Shown here one piece after another: positions 5,471-8,395 of a stretch of 8,395 nucleotides of DNA (position 1 is its first letter; every line of letters begins with the position of its first letter). The stretch lies in the NCBI GenBank assembly GCA_007120485.1, contig SKNP01000060.1, forward strand, positions 1-8,395, read 5' to 3'. The stretch is from Nitriliruptoraceae bacterium (GTDB lineage Bacteria > Actinomycetota > Nitriliruptoria > Nitriliruptorales > Nitriliruptoraceae). The position numbers and the translations under genes were made by a program. A model generated the notes under the pieces. It did no database searches and was not told the origin of the DNA. It saw only the letters and a list, made by a program, of their open reading frames with translations.

Positions 5471-6679
5471 ATGCCGACGTCGGGGTACCGAGCGGCGCTC
5501 GGCTCGGGCACGGTCCGGCGCCTGTGGGTCGCCGCGGCCACGTCGACGATCGGCGACTACGTCGGGCTGGGCGCCTTGCTGTTCCTCGCGGCGGATCGCA
5601 CGGGGGTGACGCTCGGCGCGGCGATCGTCCTGGCGGTCGGGGTCATCCCGTCGCTGCTCACCGGGATCGTGGCCGGCCCGTGGCTGGACCGGTTCGACCG
5701 CCCCAGGGCCCTGGCGACGCTGCAGGTGACCGGTGCCGCCGTGATCTGCCTCCCGGTGCTGCTCGACGGCGTCCTGGTGGTCTTCGCGACCGCCGCGGGC
5801 CTCGCCGCGGTGCGGGTCGCCACCGTTGCGGTCCGCTCGGCGGCGATGGCCGAAGGCGTCGACGATGAACACCGTGGCGCGCTGATCGCGTTGCTCGGCT
5901 CCACGGACCAGGGCGCGCAGGTGATCGGCTACCTCACCGGCGGAGCGCTGTACGTGTTGCTCGGGGCCAACGTCGCGCTGCTGCTCGACGCCGCCAGCTT
6001 CCTGCTCGCCGCGGTCGTCCTGCTGCGACTGCCCCTGCCGCGCGCCCAGGAGCGCGAACCTCGTCAGCCGATCGGCGGCGGGCTCGCGGACATCCGGCGC
6101 GACCCGGTCCTTCGGATGCTCGGGGGGCTGGTGATCGTGACCGGTCTGGTGTCCTCGCTCCCGGAGGCGCTGGCCCCGACCGTCGCGGCGCCGGACGACC
6201 CGCTGCGTCCACTGGTACTCGCTTCGGCACCCGCCGGGCAGGTCATCGCCATGATTTGGGCTGGCCGGTCCCCTCGGGTTCGGCAGCCTCGCGTCCAGTT
6301 GTCCCACCTGACCCTGCTCGGCCTCGCGCTGGTCCTGGCCGCCATCGCCCGGACCTCCGGCGGCGTGGCGGCGGCCAACCTCCTGGTCGGCGCCGGGACC
6401 GCCTGGATCGTCGGTCCCCAGCTGACCTTCCTCCGGCTGGCACCGAAAGGCCGCATGGGACAGATCACCGCGACCATGGTGGCCGGGCTGGCGCTCGCCG
6501 AAGGGGTCGGCTCCCTGGTACTGGCTGGGCTGGCGGACCTGTTCGGCACGCAAGCGGCCTACGCCGCCGGCGGGGGGATCGTCCTCATCGCCGCGAGCGT
6601 CGGGTGGCGGCTGCGCTCGCGACGTCCGGAGGTCCTGGCGCTGGATCGGCCCTCGTCGAGCGGGATCGAGCCGAGCTGA
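5471..6679 (+). CDS. Major facilitator superfamily transporter (MFS_3/EntS-like exporter)
   Basis: Predicted 402-residue inner-membrane protein with about twelve membrane segments, at roughly 19-41, 49-71, 80-100, 101-125, 137-164, 167-187 and six more to residue 385. Motif A of MFS antiporters is present between segments two and three as GPWLDRFDRPRAL (Asp73, Arg74, Arg77). LLLDAASFLLAAVVLL (170-185) is typical of the MFS_3 group, which includes the enterobactin exporter EntS and many drug-efflux homologues. A charged loop (about 188-210, REPRQP) joins the halves. The start ATG follows AGAGG (5461-5465) by five bases. The gene is divergent from the NYN gene and converges on the HAD gene, with only 17 bases between stops. 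Export of a small molecule is likely; the substrate cannot be told. Confidence 0.88.
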   Translation: MPTSGYRAALGSGTVRRLWVAAATSTIGDYVGLGALLFLAADRTGVTLGAAIVLAVGVIPSLLTGIVAGPWLDRFDRPRALATLQVTGAAVICLPVLLDGVLVVFATAAGLAAVRVATVAVRSAAMAEGVDDEHRGALIALLGSTDQGAQVIGYLTGGALYVLLGANVALLLDAASFLLAAVVLLRLPLPRAQEREPRQPIGGGLADIRRDPVLRMLGGLVIVTGLVSSLPEALAPTVAAPDDPLRPLVLASAPAGQVIAMIWAGRSPRVRQPRVQLSHLTLLGLALVLAAIARTSGGVAAANLLVGAGTAWIVGPQLTFLRLAPKGRMGQITATMVAGLALAEGVGSLVLAGLADLFGTQAAYAAGGGIVLIAASVGWRLRSRRPEVLALDRPSSSGIEPS

Positions 6680-6696
6680 TACCGACCGGGACGTCG

Positions 6697-7332
6697 TCAG
6701 ACTCCGAAGTACGAGCGAAGACGAGCGGCGGTCGCAACGTCGTCGCCCTCGTGATGCACGGCGATCATCCCGACCTGTCGAGCAGCGGCGACGTTGCCCG
6801 CGTGATCATCGACGAAGACGCCATGGCTGGGAGGGATCCCGAGCCGACCGGCCGCGAGTTCGAAGATGGCCGGGTCGGGCTTGCGCAGCCCGACCTCGCC
6901 GGAGAGCACCTGGACGTCGAACCGCGCGTCGAGTTCCTCCCGCGGATACATGGCCAACCCCCAGGAGTTGGAGACGATGCCGGTCGGCACCCCGGCGGCG
7001 CGGACCTGGCTGGCGACCTCCCACAGGCAACCGCTCGGGCGCACCTCGGCGAACAGGCCCGGCAACAGCGGGCCATCCGGCGGCACCTCACCGTCCTCTT
7101 CCAAAAGCTGCCGTAGCCGCCGCTCGAAGGTCGCGGTCGCGATCTCCCCTCGCTCGAGGGCGCCGATGACACCGCCATCCGGATCGTCCTGGCCATCGGT
7201 GACGAGCAGATCGAAGCACCGGCCCTCCGGGATCCCGACGGCGCGTTCGAAGGCGGCGCAGGACGCCGAGACGTCCGGCGTGAGCACCCCGACGTAGTCC
7301 AGGAGGAGCGCTCGCGGCCGAGCGGTCGTCAT
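6697..7332 (-). CDS. HAD-superfamily hydrolase of the ACAD10/epoxide-hydrolase N-domain type
   Basis: Predicted 211-residue cytoplasmic hydrolase with an alpha-helical cap. HAD motifs in order: LLLDYVGVLTP with nucleophile Asp12; IVSNSWG with Ser121-Asn122; LRKPDP with Lys151; FVDDHAGNV with Asp175-Asp176. The residue two after the nucleophile is Val14, not the usual general-acid Asp. Related DFGGVL/DMGGVL proteins, including the HAD domain of ACAD10, also lack that Asp, so a slow phosphatase or a non-phosphatase role is possible. The cap (about 20-90) contains RCFDLLV and ALERGEI..ATFERRL, a pattern common to this subgroup. The start ATG at 7332 overlaps the TGA of the upstream phosphotransferase gene (ATGA), implying coupled translation in fixed ratio. 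A role on the phosphorylated product or a misphosphorylated acyl-CoA is inference from this pairing. Confidence 0.9.
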   Translation of the reverse strand: MTTARPRALLLDYVGVLTPDVSASCAAFERAVGIPEGRCFDLLVTDGQDDPDGGVIGALERGEIATATFERRLRQLLEEDGEVPPDGPLLPGLFAEVRPSGCLWEVASQVRAAGVPTGIVSNSWGLAMYPREELDARFDVQVLSGEVGLRKPDPAIFELAAGRLGIPPSHGVFVDDHAGNVAAARQVGMIAVHHEGDDVATAARLRSYFGV

Positions 7333-8384
7333 CGCCCGGTATCAGCGGCGGCCTCGGCCGCTCGTTCACCAAGCTCGATCACGAGCTGTCCGAACGGCTC
7401 CGCACCCGAGGTGTCGTCGCCGTAGGCGCCCGAGCGGGTCCGGGCGTACACGCCTTCCAGGATGCACGCCAGCTTCCAGTAGCCGAACGCCACGTAGAAG
7501 CCCAACTGGGAGACGTCCCGACCCGAGCCAGCGGCGTACCGCGCAGCCAGCACGTCGCGATCCGGGAACCCGTCGACCAAGGTCGGCGCATCCGGCAGCG
7601 GGATGGTCACATCCTCCGGCTGGGCCCAGTAGACCAGCAGGAGGCCGAGGTCAGCGAGCGGATCCCCGAGTGTCGTCAACTCCCAGTCGAGCACGGCCCG
7701 GACGCGACCGTCAGCGGGATCGAGTATGAGGTTGTCGAGCCGGTAGTCACCATGGACGATGCTCGCGGGGCCCTGGACCGGGATGTCGGCGGCGAGCCGC
7801 TCGTGGACCTCGTCGAGCAGCGGCAGCTCGCGGATCCGCCCGTCCTCGAGTTGCCGATGCCAGCGCCGCAGCTGACGCTCGATGTACCCGTCCCGGCGCG
7901 CCAGATCACCGAGCCCGACCGCGTCCACGTCCGTGCCGTGCAACGCCACGAGCACGTCCACGAGGTCCTCGGCCGCCGCGATCCGGGTCGCCGGCGTCAG
8001 GTGCTCCCGGGCAGCGTCCGCATCCCGCACCACCACGCCGTCCACGTGGTCCATCACGTAGAACGGTGCACCCGTCACCTCGACGTCTGTCTCGTACCCG
8101 ATGCACGTCGGCACCGGCACCTCGGCATCGGCCAGGGCGCTGATGATCCGGTGCTCGCGTCCCATGTCATGCGCCGACGGGAGCACGCCGTGCAGCGGGG
8201 GGCGGCGCAGCACCACCCGGCGTCCAGCCGCGTCGGTCACGCGGTAGGTCAGGTTCGAACGGCCGCCTTCGATGAGCTCGAAGTGCAGCGGTGGGCTCAC
8301 GTCGCTGCGTTCGGCCAGCCAGGCCGTCACCCCGGCGACATCGATGCCGGGGACCTCCTCCGTCGCCGCCGGATGTTCAGCCAC
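7329..8384 (-). CDS. APH-fold phosphotransferase, ACAD10/ACAD11/LvaA-like kinase
   Basis: Predicted 351-residue kinase-fold enzyme. The N-lobe has GGRSNLTYRV (40-49), the nucleotide loop, and VVLRRPPLHGVLPSAHDMGREHRII (57-81), a signature of this acyl-CoA-linked APH group. Hinge-region sequence GAPFYVMDHVDGVV spans 105-118. Catalytic IVHGDYRLDNLILD puts Asp213 and Asn218 in place, and the metal-binding Asp233 is in VLDWELTTLGDPLADLG. Characterised relatives (Pseudomonas LvaA, animal ACAD10/11 kinase domains) phosphorylate the hydroxyl of 4-hydroxyacyl-CoA before an acyl-CoA dehydrogenase-like enzyme removes it. The GTG at 8384 is the furthest start visible, without a strong ribosome site. The true start could lie beyond the edge, and a gene ending in TGA at 8377-8379 may overlap it. 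It is the first visible gene of a pair with the HAD hydrolase. Aminoglycoside resistance is unlikely. Confidence 0.9.
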   Translation of the reverse strand: MAEHPAATEEVPGIDVAGVTAWLAERSDVSPPLHFELIEGGRSNLTYRVTDAAGRRVVLRRPPLHGVLPSAHDMGREHRIISALADAEVPVPTCIGYETDVEVTGAPFYVMDHVDGVVVRDADAAREHLTPATRIAAAEDLVDVLVALHGTDVDAVGLGDLARRDGYIERQLRRWHRQLEDGRIRELPLLDEVHERLAADIPVQGPASIVHGDYRLDNLILDPADGRVRAVLDWELTTLGDPLADLGLLLVYWAQPEDVTIPLPDAPTLVDGFPDRDVLAARYAAGSGRDVSQLGFYVAFGYWKLACILEGVYARTRSGAYGDDTSGAEPFGQLVIELGERAAEAAADTGR

Positions 8385-8395
8385 CGTCGCCGTCC

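Noticed and set aside
7329..8384. Aminoglycoside-resistance phosphotransferase
   Set aside because: The HGDxxxxN motif is shared, but the LRRPPLHGVLPSAHDM block and the adjacent HAD gene fit the ACAD10/11-like acyl-CoA kinase group, not resistance enzymes.
1..8395. tRNA, rRNA, CRISPR, insertion sequence or riboswitch
   Set aside because: I found no repeated spacers, transposase motifs, terminal repeats, tRNA-like cloverleaf sequence or recognisable riboswitch core. All gaps between genes are under 300 bases.

Overview
The window is high-GC DNA with GTG/ATG starts, strong GGAGG-type ribosome sites and an F420-linked oxidoreductase. Together these point to an actinobacterium; the deep-branching Nitriliruptoria/Euzebyales are possible, but no gene here fixes the order. 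Eight protein-coding genes fill almost all of it. I see no RNA gene, mobile element, CRISPR array or sign of recent transfer.

Layout: (1) positions 20-688 (-) encode an NADPH:F420 oxidoreductase, divergent from (2) an alpha/beta hydrolase at 921-1796 (+). (3) An IclR-family regulator (2549-3286, -) and a MiaE/ferritin-like helical protein (1836-2543, -) form a tight two-gene operon that converges on the hydrolase. (4) A solitary ClpP-type serine protease subunit (3567-4136, +) is divergent from the IclR gene. (5) A NYN-domain putative RNase with two C-terminal OST-HTH/LOTUS-like domains (4189-5331, -) converges on clpP across a clear hairpin. (6) An MFS exporter (5471-6679, +) is divergent from the NYN gene. 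(7) An APH-fold phosphotransferase (7329-8384, -) and a HAD hydrolase (6697-7332, -) overlap by ATGA and converge on the MFS gene.

The most interesting unit is the APH-HAD pair. It holds, as separate and translationally coupled genes, the two domains that precede the dehydrogenase in animal ACAD10. Related kinases (LvaA, ACAD11) phosphorylate 4-hydroxyacyl-CoAs for removal of the hydroxyl group. An acyl-CoA dehydrogenase gene just beyond the right edge would complete the set, but it cannot be seen here. Second is the NYN-LOTUS protein, a bacterial relative of MARF1-type RNA regulators, with a candidate leaderless promoter.

Regulatory DNA is concentrated in three divergent intergenic regions. 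The IclR promoter has a TTGACC -35, and its -10 lies inside a 7-12-7 inverted repeat, which suggests autoregulation. A 15/17-base match links the regions upstream of the IclR gene and between the F420 reductase and hydrolase. All functions are read from motifs and remembered family patterns; no database search was run.
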